Positions 9,124 to 21,700 of a stretch of 64,000 bases of DNA are shown here, in pieces; the stretch's first letter is position 1, and each line of letters begins with the position of its first letter. The DNA comes from Chlorokybus atmophyticus. Taxonomy: Eukaryota > Streptophyta > Chlorokybophyceae > Chlorokybales > Chlorokybaceae. The stretch is taken from the NCBI GenBank assembly GCA_009103225.1, contig RHPI01001037.1:729537-793536 (forward strand), read 5' to 3'. The notes under the pieces were generated by a model. The model saw only the letters and a list, made by a program, of their open reading frames with translations, was not told the origin of the DNA and made no database searches. A program made the position numbers and the translations under genes.

Positions 9124-9548
9124 CAATACTCGTCGGCACCAACTATTGGCTGACGAGTTGCTTATAACAAACAGCTAACACGAGTGATGAATGCTAATAG
9201 TTAAGGTTATGGTTCAAGTAATGCACGTGTCAAGCAGTGAATGTAGTTGCGGCCGTCACCTCAACGGCGGCGTTGCTGGTGACGCCGCTGACGGCCGAAG
9301 GCTCACCCTCCCGCCCCGCCCAATTGCGCTGCTGCGCTTTTACAAGAACAATGCGGCTGGTCTAAATGACGCTGGCAATTGCATACGCAGGTTGCGGATC
9401 AACACAAGCTGATCGTGAGTCTGAATGCGTTCATGTCGTTTAGGTTGGATCCAATGTACGTGTGCAGCGTGCCGGAGTGTACGATTATGCCATCATATCG
9501 ACGGCAATGCGCATTATGATTGACCACCGTCGGTACATCTCGAATGTT

Positions 9549-9711
9549 CAATGCATTCACAGTTGTTCATTGTGTAAACCATAGCTATAATGATGAATGC
9601 ATTGCATTGTAGGGCTTGGGTGTTCCTGCCAAAGTTGGACCGTAGGTAGGATCATTGTTTATGACAAAAGGAATGTAAATCGTTCATTGTGTGCAAAGTA
9701 GTATAATGGGC
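9549..9711. repeat. 163-bp direct repeat, copy 2
   Basis: Same length and orientation as copy 1, offset by 588 bp. The DNA between the copies includes a GC-rich imperfect stem (GGCCGTCA...TGACGGCC, about 9251-9295). They could be terminal repeats of a small element, but no target duplication was found. Confidence 0.85.
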
Positions 9712-10433
9712 CACGATTCGTCACACACAGACCAACTGATCCAACGGTGTCATGGAAGTGCGATGGAGGGCTGACAGCGATGCAACGGAGGTGCGACGGT
9801 GAATACGAAAAGTGGTTTAGATCTTCTCATTGACAGCATAATTAGTTTGTTGGTGACAGAAGATCGTTGCAGAGCACGCTGTTGCAAGAGCCGTCTTTAC
9901 AAGCATAGAGTACGGGTGTCCATGATACAATCCATGTAACACTCTACACCGAGCTCACAACAATACACCCACAAGCTGTGGGCTATAACACTACAGTACC
10001 ATGCAACGCAGATGTAATCATGTCGCTATTTGCGGTGCAATAGACATTAATGTGTGATGTGGCGGGCTGGGAGAGGGGGCGAGTTTGAGCACGGCACATC
10101 AATGCATCACTCCCATTTTTATTATTCTGCCAATGCATGATCTCATGCCTAACTCACCATCTTGTATCCTCAGGTTGCCTGAACCATTGCCCCCTGCCAT
10201 TGCGTTGCACAGCACATGTAAGTGCTGTTATGTACATAGATTCACTTACAATTAGGCTAGTGAGTAAGTGGCCGCGTGTGTAATAAAAACTGCCTCTACT
10301 TATGCTGTTAGGCATCTCTTGAGGCCGCATGTGCACGCATGTTTGTGCATGACATTGCACGATACCATTATAGTGACGATATACACCACATACGAAATTA
10401 CACCACCACAACCACCTTAACCTACAGTGGCTT

Positions 10434-10520
10434 TATCATACGTGAACGCAAGTGCATGGGCATTGCAGGCCCGGCCTGCCGGGCAGAGTCACGCAGTTGC
10501 GCTTGCGTTTACGTATGATA
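10434..10520. repeat. 19-bp inverted repeat, one mismatch
   Basis: Arms 10434-10452 and 10502-10520 differ at one position. The 49-nt loop holds a nested GCAGGC-CCG-GCCTGC stem. Confidence 0.85.
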
Positions 10521-10860
10521 GAGACCCTGAGGGGAGCGGGCTTAACCTGCAGCAGAGCAGAGCAGACCATTCGCGTGGTAGTTACCTCAATGAATAAACA
10601 TTTATGCAATGCTTGTGCCGTGCTGTGTGTGCTCTCGTCTTCCCCAGCGTTGTCATATGTTGAGGGGGAGAGGGCGTCCTCGCTCTCACAATGCCACCGC
10701 CGCCAACGGCAGAGAAGTGCAGAGACAGAGCTTTATGACTGCGACTTGACATGAAGTTAAATAGCTTGACCACTCGACAAAAGTTGATGACATTCGCAAT
10801 TGCCACATAACTTTATGATAATGGGCAAAAAGTGCTTAACATGAGGCTCCATAATGTAAC

Positions 10861-11092
10861 ATGTTGGCATGACATGCACGCAGAGCATGGAAGCCGACCA
10901 CATGCCATGCAGTGCTTTCACACAACTTATATATCACTCACTTGTGCATTACCTTGCATATGTTGCCATACCCTATATGCATGTTGTAAAATGTTGGCAA
11001 GACATGCATGTAGAGCATGGAAGCTGGCCACATGCCAGGCAGTGCGTTCACACAACTTACCTGTCACTAATTTGTGCATGACCTTGCGTATG
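10861..11092. repeat. 130-bp tandem duplication (two units)
   Basis: ATGTTGGCATGACATGC starts at 10861 and a near copy starts at 10991. The second unit runs into the hairpin at 11064-11131, whose left arm is formed by the unit's own end. Open frames here are a by-product of the duplication. Confidence 0.8.
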
Positions 11093-11131
11093 GTCATAAC
11101 CATGTACGCAAGGTCATGCACAAGTGAGTGA
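11064..11131. repeat. 27-bp inverted repeat, two mismatches
   Basis: The left arm 11064-11090 pairs with 11105-11131; the loop (TGGTCATAACCATG) also starts to pair. The right arm is an inverted copy of the end of the adjacent tandem unit. Confidence 0.85.
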
Positions 11132-11552
11132 TCAAGAACAGCTGGCGGTATGGTTGACGCAATAAGTAGCATGCTTGTACATGTGCCATATCATTGCGCG
11201 CAACCGCAGGCTGCATATCACCGCTCCCTTAATGTATTCGGTACATAAGGGGCCCTTATAAAACATGGACATATCCCGCCGTAGCCTGCCCGGCAGGGGC
11301 CATCATCGGCAGGCCTCATTAACCATGGGCCATTTTGTCCACCATGGTTTCGAATGTGTGCATTATGTGTGAACAATTGTGCGGACATATGACACAATAA
11401 CATCACGACATTTAACTGTTGATTAATTGAGCTGGTCAATTCAAAGTTTAAGTTCGAGCGAGGGGCTTGCATATGCATGGTAGGTCTGTTATGAACATGT
11501 GGCTTTCATTGCTTAAAGTAGATGCCGGTGCACAATTTCTCATGTGTCTAAA

Positions 11553-11630
11553 CCGTAAGCATGGTTAGAAAAGGCACTGCGAACCCAGCAGCTGTTTGCG
11601 ACAACTTGTCGCAAACAGCAATGCTTACGG
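11553..11630. repeat. Nested hairpin
   Basis: A perfect 14-bp inner stem (11591-11604 with 11606-11619, one-base loop) sits inside outer arms CCGTAAGCAT (11553-11562) and ATGCTTACGG (11621-11630). Confidence 0.85.
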
Positions 11631-12953
11631 CGCAAGCATTGCTGCTGATTATGTACCCGTTGCCAGTGCATCCGTTGATACATATGCATGGATTATGTAA
11701 AGTGCGAGCAGCGTGACAAAACATGTCACTCACGGAATGCAGAATGCCGCTAACATGAATCCTTGAACCAGAATTTTGTGCGACTCGTGTGTTATCAGAG
11801 TGCGTGGCCAAGGCAGGTTACGTCAAACCACAAACATCGCGCACATATGGCCAGCGAAAGTCACTATCCGTTTCTTCATTTAATGGCCATGAAATTAATC
11901 AGTAAGCCTTTAAAGAAGGAAATGTGTGCTTTTTAAATTATGTAGTTCGTGTGAACCTAACGTCTATCAAGCTGTGTGGTGCTTGATGGATTAAATAAAC
12001 ACAGGCACGATTTTGTCTTGTTGTTGACCTTTGAACATACTGTAGTGTTGTATAATTTCCATGAAATTAACTCCGAAAGGGCAATTTGCGAAAGTTTTGC
12101 TATCTTGTGACGGCTATAATCATGCATCTAATGGTTGTGAATCATATGCATGATTTGACGGGGTTTGATAAATCAATTACATATGTTAGCAGCGCCTTCA
12201 ACACATTTTCGTGGCACCAGGGTAGTACTGCTAAAGGCATCGATATGCATACATGCTAGCACAGAGCTGATCAGCGTCTATAATGGCTATGTGAGCCTTA
12301 TGCCACAGTGTTGTGATAATTGTTGCCATGTATGTTGATCCTGAAAAAGCTATCACCTATTACTAGTGGTTGACGTGCGTATGACGTTGATTGATTGCCG
12401 CTTTTGCACCTGCTGTGAGCAGCAAAAAACTTTCTCAAACCGTCGGTAATATGCGTCGTTCTGTGTTGGACACTTTGAGGTTGATGTCTTGTGGTGGGAC
12501 AAGTGGCAAGCTGAACGTATACCTTTGAAAACACACCTCGTGCCAATGTTGATATTTGTTGAGGTATACAAGGTCAAATTGAAGAGTCCCTATTCAGGGG
12601 ACATGTCATGTGACTTGTCAGCATGTGGCGATAAGGCTTTTCAGATTATGTATTGTCATGCATGCCAGTGGAGGGCAGCGAGTGAGTATATAAGGTGTTA
12701 GCTTGGACTAACTAGCATCAAGATTTGCACAAATAGAAGGCAACTTTTGTGTGGGGTGCCTGCCATAAAGTTGTTCAAGAGGCCCTCCGCCTTACCATCC
12801 TTCAGCGGTGGTTGCATGCGCATGTCATAGTGCGAGTGACTTGGTGTGGGAACCTATGCTAGAGGTGGGCGTCCTCAAAGAAGGCTTTTTTCATGGTGTG
12901 GTGTTGCCGTGCTGATCCCGCGATCGCGTGCCGCTATACCCAATGGTCACCAA

Positions 12954-12986
12954 TTGTGTTGCTAAGCTCGGTGCTTAGCAACACAA
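12954..12986. repeat. Perfect 14-bp hairpin
   Basis: TTGTGTTGCTAAGC and its reverse complement flank a TCGGT loop. Confidence 0.85.
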
Positions 12987-14022
12987 CTTGTGTGACTAGA
13001 CTTCCTAATAGCAGCCGTCGTAAGTTCTTGTGCTTGTGCAGTAGTATGCGGTGTCTCTAAAGAAGTTACTACATGTGAAAACAATCTCCTGTCACAAAAC
13101 CTATTGGCAATATACACACCGGCATTGCCCATTGTGATGCCAGTAACTTGCTCGTGTGCAATCTGGCTTATGATGTGCGCTTAAAAAGCTTAGCCATAAT
13201 AAAAACCAACAATTGTTGCACAGTAGTGTCATGAGGTTGTTAACATCTCGTTATTATGGTATCGTAACTTCAACATCAATACGTCAATAATGAGTGTTAA
13301 ATGATAACTTGAATGATCATGAGCATATGTCGCACGTTTTTTCAGGCCAACTGTTCATAAAATCCTAGCAAAATGCATGTGGTTGACACTCATACATGGA
13401 AGGTAGCATGTAATGCGCAATAACCATTATTATATTATCAGAAGTGGTAATACATGATGTATACATATGGATTACCTTGTGACCAAGACAATACATGATG
13501 TACGAGAAGTGCATGTTATTATGTTATATATAAACTTATGTGATACATAAACTTATTGCGTTTATTTCACAATCACATGTTTGGATTAACATATGCAACA
13601 TGGCTTCACTTACACCATTAAGATATGACAGGAAAAGTCGCTATCTTAAGCAAAGTCACTTGGTTCAAAACGACATATCCGCAAGTACGTCTCGATGTAT
13701 ACAATCCAACATTGCTCTATTTGCATTAAGCCAGTGTATTATTGTGCAAAAGCAATGAGTTGCTCAATAGCTATGCTTCATTTGCTCCATGCACGATGTA
13801 CTGCATAACTTTCACATGTCTTCCACAATATCACCCTCAATGAATGCACGAATGGGATCCTTGCATGTGCATAAATGTAGTCTGCAATCGCCTCCATTGA
13901 TTGTATTTTTTGTGTGCAATCCGGTGTCCATGCTGTTGTGCACACGCAAAGGTCGCGCCCACACAAAGTATGCACGCTTTGAGGCCGTTTTTGAATACTG
14001 AGATTGGACTATTTATAAATTG

Positions 14023-14027
<5 letters not shown>

Positions 14028-14085
<58 letters not shown>
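14028..14085. repeat. (CT)29 microsatellite
   Basis: An uninterrupted CT dinucleotide run of about 58 bp. Open frames through it (Leu-Ser or Arg-Glu repeats) are not genes. Confidence 0.97.
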
Positions 14086-14088
<3 letters not shown>

Positions 14089-15081
14089 TGCTCTAGCGGT
14101 TATATGTTGGTGCTTCATGCATAGTATGAGATGCAGGTTCCAGCTGCTAACTCTTACCTAGGCTACCTTGGCAATGCTAGCACTTCTCGTTAGCTATGTA
14201 AGGTCAAGAATAAAGACTATCAGCAATGTACAAGATAAGCACAACGCTATTAGAAGCATGCATGTCAACGCCATGCGTGACATGCAATACACCCCACGCA
14301 CCTCAACCCCGCATGTACGACCACCGGGCTAACTACTACATACCACAGTACCTCTACTCCTACTGCCCCCCTTGTTAGTCACGCATGCATGCATCACTGG
14401 CAGTCATGGTAGTGTAGTGCATACTACACCAGATTGGACATGGCTGGCTTGAAACACTGCTATTGTTACCAGTATCGTTGTCAGTACTTACTGCCACATT
14501 GACATGACAAACAACCGCATGCACATCTACCCTGTCCACAACCACATGCATCAGCTTGCGGCCCATTGTGGGTAACAATGACTATGACTCGGAATTGCAC
14601 ACTGTAGGGCCCTCGCCCACATCCACCATACGACTGAGCGAGCTCATGACACTCATCACTGTGTGACGAGAGGTAAGGGTGGCCTTTCCAAAGGTCCTGT
14701 ACAAATTGGAAGCTGTCTGCCAAGACATGACGCGCAAGCTTGCAGTGCACATACTGCATGCGTGACAAAGGGTCACGCAGAGCGCCAATGGGCGTGCGTT
14801 CTTGACACAGTCATGCACTAATTTGCTGACAGTCGAGGGCAGTTTCACCCAGCCAAGCGTTGTTCAGCAAGTGCCTTAGTCCACACTTCCATTTGACCGC
14901 CTGCATGAAGAGGTCAGCAGAAATCAGCAAATTACCATGCATCCGTACTGAATGCTTCTCGCCCCAACTCATTCGCAGGAAACACCACCCCCAGAAACTG
15001 TTAGCGAAGCACTGCATTTACAACACACATAACAACCAACATGCCTGGACACTGCATGCAGTAGTAGTTGTTGACATGAAC

Positions 15082-17784
15082 TTACGCAGCAACAAGCTCT
15101 GCGACTTTTCGTTTTTGCTCAGCCTGCTTCTCGAGACGAAGCCACTTCTCTTCCCGTGATGCTGTCTGTGCCTTCTGTCTTAACTCATCCTCCTTAAATT
15201 GTTGGACGCATTCTTCAAATAGCTGGCTGTCAACCTCCTGTTGACGAGCATGAACGATTGAATGACTGCAACTGCCTTGCCCTACAAATGCAGTGCGACT
15301 CGACAACAACAGCAACACAGCAGCGTGTTCACCTCGCCTATGCCGTGTTGGTTTACCTGAAACATTTTGCGCACATTCAGGGTAAGCCCATGCACTGCAG
15401 CATTCCAATGGCTGCGCGCATTCCTCTCAAGAGCCGGGAAAATGATGGGCAATATGACATGCCGATTTTGTGCCAATAGACTAACAATGTAGTCGTTATT
15501 CCACAGAAAGAGCGCACGCTCTGCAACCTGCAACGACTCGCAACATACTGTAAGACAACCTCACGTGCCACACAACCTTAGCAAGAACATGTCATGCACG
15601 CAAGCCTTACACTTGCACAAAAGCAACACTTTGTGGATAGCAACTCCTTGCCTGAAAATGCGAGCTGTTTAAACACTTGGCAATCTGCTTTGCAACTGGC
15701 ACCATACACTTTTGAAACTCCGCAGTCTGAGTCAGCTCAAGAACTTCTTCAAGCTCGCCCAGAAACAATACTTCCTTTTGGCTGTGCGCACGCACGTATG
15801 TCAAAGGCACGTAGCATACAGCACAACCATGGCGAAGGGTAATGTGGCCACAATAGCAAACCTGTTTGTGACCGGCCAGTACTTCAGCAACCCCCGGACA
15901 ACAGGCTCAGCCAGCTTGAGATCCTTCTCAACAAATTGAGTGATGCAATATGACAGCTGCTGATGATACATTGACACGCACTTCGGCTTGTGTAAGGGAA
16001 TGAGGGCTTTCATCAGGAACACCTGCAGTGACAACCGTCAACAACGAAGCTTGAGTGTTACAGCATGGGCGAAGTCGCCACAAAGACCTGCCTCACATAC
16101 TTGACGAGGCAACAAAGAGATGTTTCCAGCTGTACCTTGTGTTCATCTTTCAATGGCAGAGCAAAACCATTAATAATGGAGCCCAAGATCTCCAACAACT
16201 CAGCAACACCGTTATGCCTTTCCGTTTCAAATATGAACCGGTAGAATATGTTGTTGACAGCCTTGCGTATGAACGGGCGGTGTACCATGAACTTGCCATA
16301 GATGCGATGCAGAATTGTTTTCAAGTAGTCCCGCTCCCTTGGGTCTTCCGAGTCAAAAAGGTCCAGAAGACGTAGCACAAAGTTGGTATCTATGTACTTC
16401 CTGGCGACTTTGGCATCGGTCTCGTTGGAGATAACATATCTGCCAATTCGCAATCAGCGACATACGGTACAGTGGGCACAGCAGAAATATGTACAACACA
16501 GCATCACACCTCAGTAAGAACTCATAGACTATCTGCAAGTGGGGCCATGCTGGTTCCAATGTCGGTTCCTCTTCTTCAGGGTCGTAATTCTCAGAGTTTG
16601 CATTGTCATGAGAGGACGGAGGCAACGTGCGGAACAGATTGCAAGAAAGCATGTAGGTGATGTCTTGGAAAACAGCCTGCGCAACGCAAGTAGCGACATA
16701 TCAGAGGCAGTGTGTGGAAGTGACATAGAGCTTAACAGGTACTCCGGACATGGGCAACGAACATAATAACAATGTGTCTGAAAAAGTGCCTTTCATGTGC
16801 CAACTACCAGCAAGTCCTGATGGGAAGCTATGGCGCTAACCCCCAGTACAATGTCAACAAGTGCCTACCCTCCACATGGCAGTTGTAGGTTCAGGGATTG
16901 TTTGTAACGCACTTAGCTCAGAGCTCTGCACTTTGTAGCGCAACTGAAACGTTGCAATCGCTACTGATCTGCAACTGTGCATGTACAAGCTCCCGCCACA
17001 GACCAATGGCAGGGAAGCACCACGTTTGCAATAATGACTTGCAATGGCACAATGTAGTATTGCATCTACATAAACCGAAACAGAATTGAGCGTGTCAGCC
17101 TCACCTCAGTGAACTTGCCGGAGCCTGTGTTGACATAGTCTACAAGCTCCAAAAGCGTTTGGCGCTTAATCTCTTTCTCCTTGACATGGTTGGTAGCGTC
17201 AGTGAAGTCGAACACATACGAGCACAGGTGCAGCTTCTTCACAAAAAGCGCCTGTCGCTCTGAGGCAGGAACATCTCGAAAACTGGGAAGCGGCTCTGCA
17301 AATGCTTGCGCGATGGAACCTTGTGGCGCAGGCACAGCGCCCCTTACGATTGATCGTGATGCAGGTGCAGCGGTGGTTGATGCTGTGGTTGGACGTCCAG
17401 TCGGCTGCAAGCATAGAGCCAAGACTTCAACGGCTTTGTATCCATGAAACAGAGGACGGAAAACCACACAGAGTAGGCACTGGAATCCACACCATATCCT
17501 TGACGGATCATAAAGCGTGGCACCCTTGTCCAAACTATGGGTCATGCAATCCGCATTCCAGGGACCGTTTTTATGTTCCATGAGATGCTCACAACCCAGG
17601 CAATTCCTGGCTACAGCACCTGACGTAGGGGATGAGTAGTGTTGGTTGCTGCAGCAGAGGAATTTGTCTGTGGAGGCGCGGTGGCCGTCACATTGCGTGT
17701 GGACGCAGTGGGGCCATCTACCGTATCCGACTTCCCTGCCTTTCTCCCTCCAATGCTCAGCTTCTTCTTTAACCCGCCAATCAT
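15082..17784 (-). CDS. PP2A B56 (B') regulatory subunit
   Basis: This is a regulatory subunit of protein phosphatase 2A, which directs the PP2A core enzyme to substrates. Eight exons: 17784-17620, 17404-17105, 16676-16510, 16439-16136, 16022-15862, 15781-15652, 15527-15357 and 15237-15082, encoding about 517 aa, within the family's usual length. The N terminus is short, basic and variable ([13 protein letters not shown]). From about residue 90 the B56 HEAT-like repeat domain is clear: [51 protein letters not shown]-type and [14 protein letters not shown] motifs, [26 protein letters not shown] and a final [14 protein letters not shown]-type helix. The tail is charged (Lys/Glu). The intron after 15652 appears to use a GC donor (gcaagg). 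The start ATG lies just below a telo-box. The gene diverges from TFIIF alpha. Confidence 0.95.
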
Positions 17785-17789
17785 GGTCG

Positions 17790-17798
17790 AAACCCTAA
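17790..17798 (-). promoter_or_regulatory. Telo-box upstream of the PP2A B56 gene
   Basis: AAACCCTAA on the plus strand reads TTAGGGTTT in gene orientation, 6 bp before the start ATG, and is followed by further CCTAA words to 17811. In plants this motif marks the 5' ends of many growth-related genes. Confidence 0.6.
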
Positions 17799-17811
17799 GC
17801 CTAACCCTAAC

Positions 17812-18716
17812 ACTGCAGCTGAAATGGCGCTGCTATCAGCAGCAGCTGCTGCGGCAACGATCCATGAGTGCTGCCGCAATGCCCTCCCAACACCTTGCTC
17901 CACCCCTATCCTTTACAACCGCCTTCGCCGCATCCAGCCGGCCACCGCCGCCCGGCCTGGCCCCACCCCGGGCCGGCCGTACCCGTTAGCGGCGGCAGGC
18001 CTATGGTTTTGTCAGCATCCCGGCTGCAAAGATAGCAGCATTCCCCTCAGCGGCATAGGCGACAGCAATGACGCCCACAGGCACAGCAGCGCCTGCAAGC
18101 AGACCGACGCAACTTCCTCACTACCACGTTACCAACCGCGACAACAGGACCTAGCCTGGGCCGACCCACAGCATTACCGCCCCATCGCCTCCTTCTGCTG
18201 ATTCTCACAATAACAACCCCCCAACCCCGCGACCTGGCCCCACCACCGCAGCCGCCGCCGCCTCGTCGTCGTCGTCCACCTCCACCGCCGCCCACTTGCC
18301 GGGGCTGCGCAGTGACGACCCCGCAGCGATAATGCCGGTCAGAATTATCTAGTTAGGGTTTCTGTTGCATTGAATGCCGAAGGCACCGGCCATCCGTTGC
18401 GCCGGTCAGTTTGCTGGGACAAATTTCTGCCGCCGGTCGGATGAGGAGACGCGACCGAAATGTGCCGATCTTCAGCAGCGCTGCAGACCCTACCAGAGCA
18501 GGTAACGGGGGCGAGTAAGTAGCCCCGACTGGTCGGTTGTTTCGCGAACGCGCGGTCAACAGATGAAGCAGTGCTCTGTGGCCGGCTCAAAGGCAGATGG
18601 TCCGGTGAACTCAGACGTGTAACTGGCTGTGTTTAGTAGCTTAACTGCAATCTGTTATTAAGAAATTAAGGTCCCAAGTGGTAGCGGCCAGCAGGTTGTC
18701 GGCAGGGGCGGCGGCG
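17812..18716. other. Divergent promoter region of PP2A B56 and TFIIF alpha
   Basis: About 0.9 kb separates the two start codons. It is GC-rich with CCG/GCC-type triplet runs around 17930-18300. Open frames here shift between strands and look compositional. A telo-box at 18353-18361 probably belongs to TFIIF alpha. Confidence 0.5.
18353..18361 (+). promoter_or_regulatory. Telo-box upstream of TFIIF alpha
   Basis: TTAGGGTTT in gene orientation, about 356 bp before the start ATG, so it would lie at the promoter or start of a long 5' leader. Confidence 0.5.
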
Positions 18717-21700
18717 ATGGCGATGGCGATGGCGCCGGGCGGTGGGGGGCTGCAAGCTACAGCTGCTGCTGCTGCGGGTGGTGGTGTTTTTACAGCCCCA
18801 AGGCCGACAGCGCAAGCATGCGAGAGGTGCGGGGCCACTGGGGTGAAAAGCGAGGCCGGGAAGGACGCTGAGATGCTGTACCTCATTGGGCCCTGCGCCC
18901 ACATGACGGTGTGCGCCCCTTGTGGCAGCGCTATGGCTGAGGGCGGGGGCGTCTGCCGCACCTGCAGTGCGCCAGTGGAGCGGCTCATGCGGGTTAGCTT
19001 TACCTCGGTGCCAACAGCTGTAGTGTTTTATCAGCTCGGTTTTGTGCATGCATGCGCAGACAGCCAAGATTGTTGCAACGATGCTTGTTGCGGGTCGCGC
19101 AGCATCGCAAGCTATACGTTGTCGCCGTAAGCACATAAACAGGTGTCCGAGTTAGAGCGCAAGGCTTGTAGAGAAGTGCAAGAAATATCACGACAGACAG
19201 CACAGGGTTGTGAGACAACGCTGGCCTTTCTTGTCAACTGTAGCACGCTGGACATGCTTAAGCTAGCACTGAAGATTCACAGCTGCATTACCGGCTGCAT
19301 TTAGCTTTACCATTGACAGAGTGAAGTGTGTGACAGTGATTACATGAGAACTTCTTGCAGAGTACATGCTTATGACTAGTTGTCTATGCAGTTTCCGTGT
19401 CATTGGTGTATGCTGGTGCCATGTACCGGCTACATGCAGCTATACCATTGACAGTCAAGCGTGTGACAGTGATTACAAACTTCTTACAGAGTAGCTACTG
19501 ACAGTGATTACATGAGAACTTCTTGCAGAGTACATGCTTACGACTAGTTTTCTATGAAGTCTCCGTGTCATTGGTGTATGCTGGTGCCATGTACCGGCTA
19601 CATGCAGCTATACCATTGACAGTCAAGCGTGTGACAGTGATTGCAGTAAATTTTCTTACAGAGTAGCTACTTACAACTAGGTTTCCTGGTAAGTATCCAT
19701 GTCATTAGTGTATGCTGGTCCTGTGTACCTGGCCCGCGTATTGGAAAGCTATTAACGTGTTCCAAGGAGCAAAATGGAGTGTCAATGCAAACCTTGACTT
19801 GTGCGCAGGATTATGCCATTAAGCCGCACGCCGCAGTCAAGCCACGACAATACTTTATGGGACGATTCTCAGCGGGCTTGCCAGGGTTGAAGGCAAAGAA
19901 GAGCAGCAAGTGGCGGATGCGCCCGGACGCAAGCGCTTCAACCCAGGCGAGCGAGGTGAGCAACATTAGCTCCGGATGGCATGTGCATTGTGCGACTGCA
20001 TGCAGCCAACTGTGTGGGCATGCATGTCGTGCAGTGTTGCACGCAGAGCGGACTTCTCTTTGTTGACATGCGCAGTGTGCAGGCTCCTAAGATGTGGGTG
20101 TTGGAAGATGACACCAAAACGCGAGTGTTTAAGGGTATCAAGGAAGCTGGCCAGCAGGCAACCTATTGCCTTTTCATCATGCAGGGGGAGAACTTTGTCG
20201 CTATTCCTGCCGGCGATTGGTGCGAACTAGTGCTTCCCACAGCAGTGGTAGTTGTTGCAGTGCTCTGCTGCGCTAGGCCTTTCTTCCTGTCTCCTGGCCA
20301 GTGCAACGGTTTGTGATGGCCCCTTGTATGCATTGCGCAGGTACAACTTCCGAACAGAAACCAACTTTAAGGTTCTCACCTTGGAAGAAGCAGAGGAGAG
20401 GATGGCTGCATTGGGGCGCGCAGCAGCAGGTTACCAGCGCTTGTGGATGAGCCGTTCGCAAAGCAGCAGCTTGCCACCAGGAGCCGAACTCATCAAGCAG
20501 GAGGGACAGGGGGATGGGGGTTCTGACAAAGAAGAGTAAGCTGCATGCATTTGCTGCATAGAGCCAACACAACACAATGCACAACTTGCCATAGTTTGAG
20601 CCAACAAAACACAACAATACATAGCGCATCAGCCATCACGTGTAGCTTAACTCATATCATATAACCTGAGGTTGCTGCTCTGGGTGGCAGGTTTGGGTCT
20701 GATGATGAGGAAAGAAAGCGGATGGCTGCCAGCAGTTCTGGCCGGGGCGCTGCGAAAACTGCTGGTGAAGGAGGTGCCAGACGCGTAAGGTCCGAGAGGA
20801 ATCCAGAGTTAGAGGGTGAAGAGATGGAAGACGAGAAAGGTGAGTTTCTTTTGCAACTTTCCCGAGGTCAGTAGTAACAGCTGTTCTTTGCAGGGGAGGA
20901 TTGGGAGCACGCAGAAGAGTTTGATGATGACGATGAAGCCTTGAAGGTGGAGGATGACGAATCCGAAGAGGAGCAACCCAAACAGCCTGCAGCCATGAAG
21001 GCCGAGGACGATGAAGATGGTGAGGGGCATGAGGGTGAAGGGGAGCGGTTAAGCAAGTCCGGTAAAGAGATGAAAAAGCTTCTTGGCAAATCTGGGCTGG
21101 GTGATGACGAGGACGAGTTGGAGTCTGATGATGAAGACTCAGATGTATGTACGACCGTGAACACGATCGGTCTGTCGTATGCGATTCCTGCTGAGGAATT
21201 TGCGGTTGCTCGCAGGTTGACTTTGACGAGGACGCCATGCTTGCGCCCCCAATGCTGTACCCAAAGAGCAAGGCAGATGCAAAGGTGAAGCCTGAAACCG
21301 TTGACGAGAAGCCGAAGGTTGACACAACCAAGGCCTCAGCCAAACAGGCGACTGTGAAAACTGAAACCGTAAGCAGTTTGCTATGCTAGTGGCCATTAAA
21401 CAAATCCAGCAGCCAATCATCGCCGTGGTCACTGATGAATCTGTACCAGCAGAAAGCTAAGACTCCTCCGCTCACCCCACAAGAACAACAAAAGGGCACA
21501 AAACGAAAGGCAGATGCTGTGCGCCTCAGTCCTGCAAAAGCACCAAAGGCTGCAGCCCCTACGCCTCCACCACCTACCAGTATGCACCTTGCTGAGATGT
21601 GCTATACTTGCCGTTTTGTAATTGATGTCAGTCATATGGCGCGTTCAATGGCATTGGATGTTTGATAAAACTATCATACTCGTATGGTCACAACAGTGCA

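Larger units (their letters stand above)
8386..15081. other. Gene-poor repeat-rich stretch
   Basis: No exon chain was recognised over about 6.7 kb on either strand. Short open frames lack codon-like composition or homology cues; one at 8502-8864 (+) is antisense to the region upstream of the recombinase remnant. The stretch does contain direct repeats, tandem duplications, several hairpins and a CT microsatellite, listed separately. Confidence 0.5.

Noticed and set aside
13837-14161. Open frames through the CT run
   Set aside because: Arg-Glu or Leu-Ser repeats come from the microsatellite.
17789-17811. Telomere-like CCCTAA words
   Set aside because: Only two or three imperfect units directly upstream of a start codon; a plant-type telo-box is a better reading than an interstitial telomere.
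20657-21343. 228-codon minus-strand open frame
   Set aside because: Antisense to TFIIF alpha exons 5-7; its His/Pro/Ser richness mirrors the acidic coding strand.
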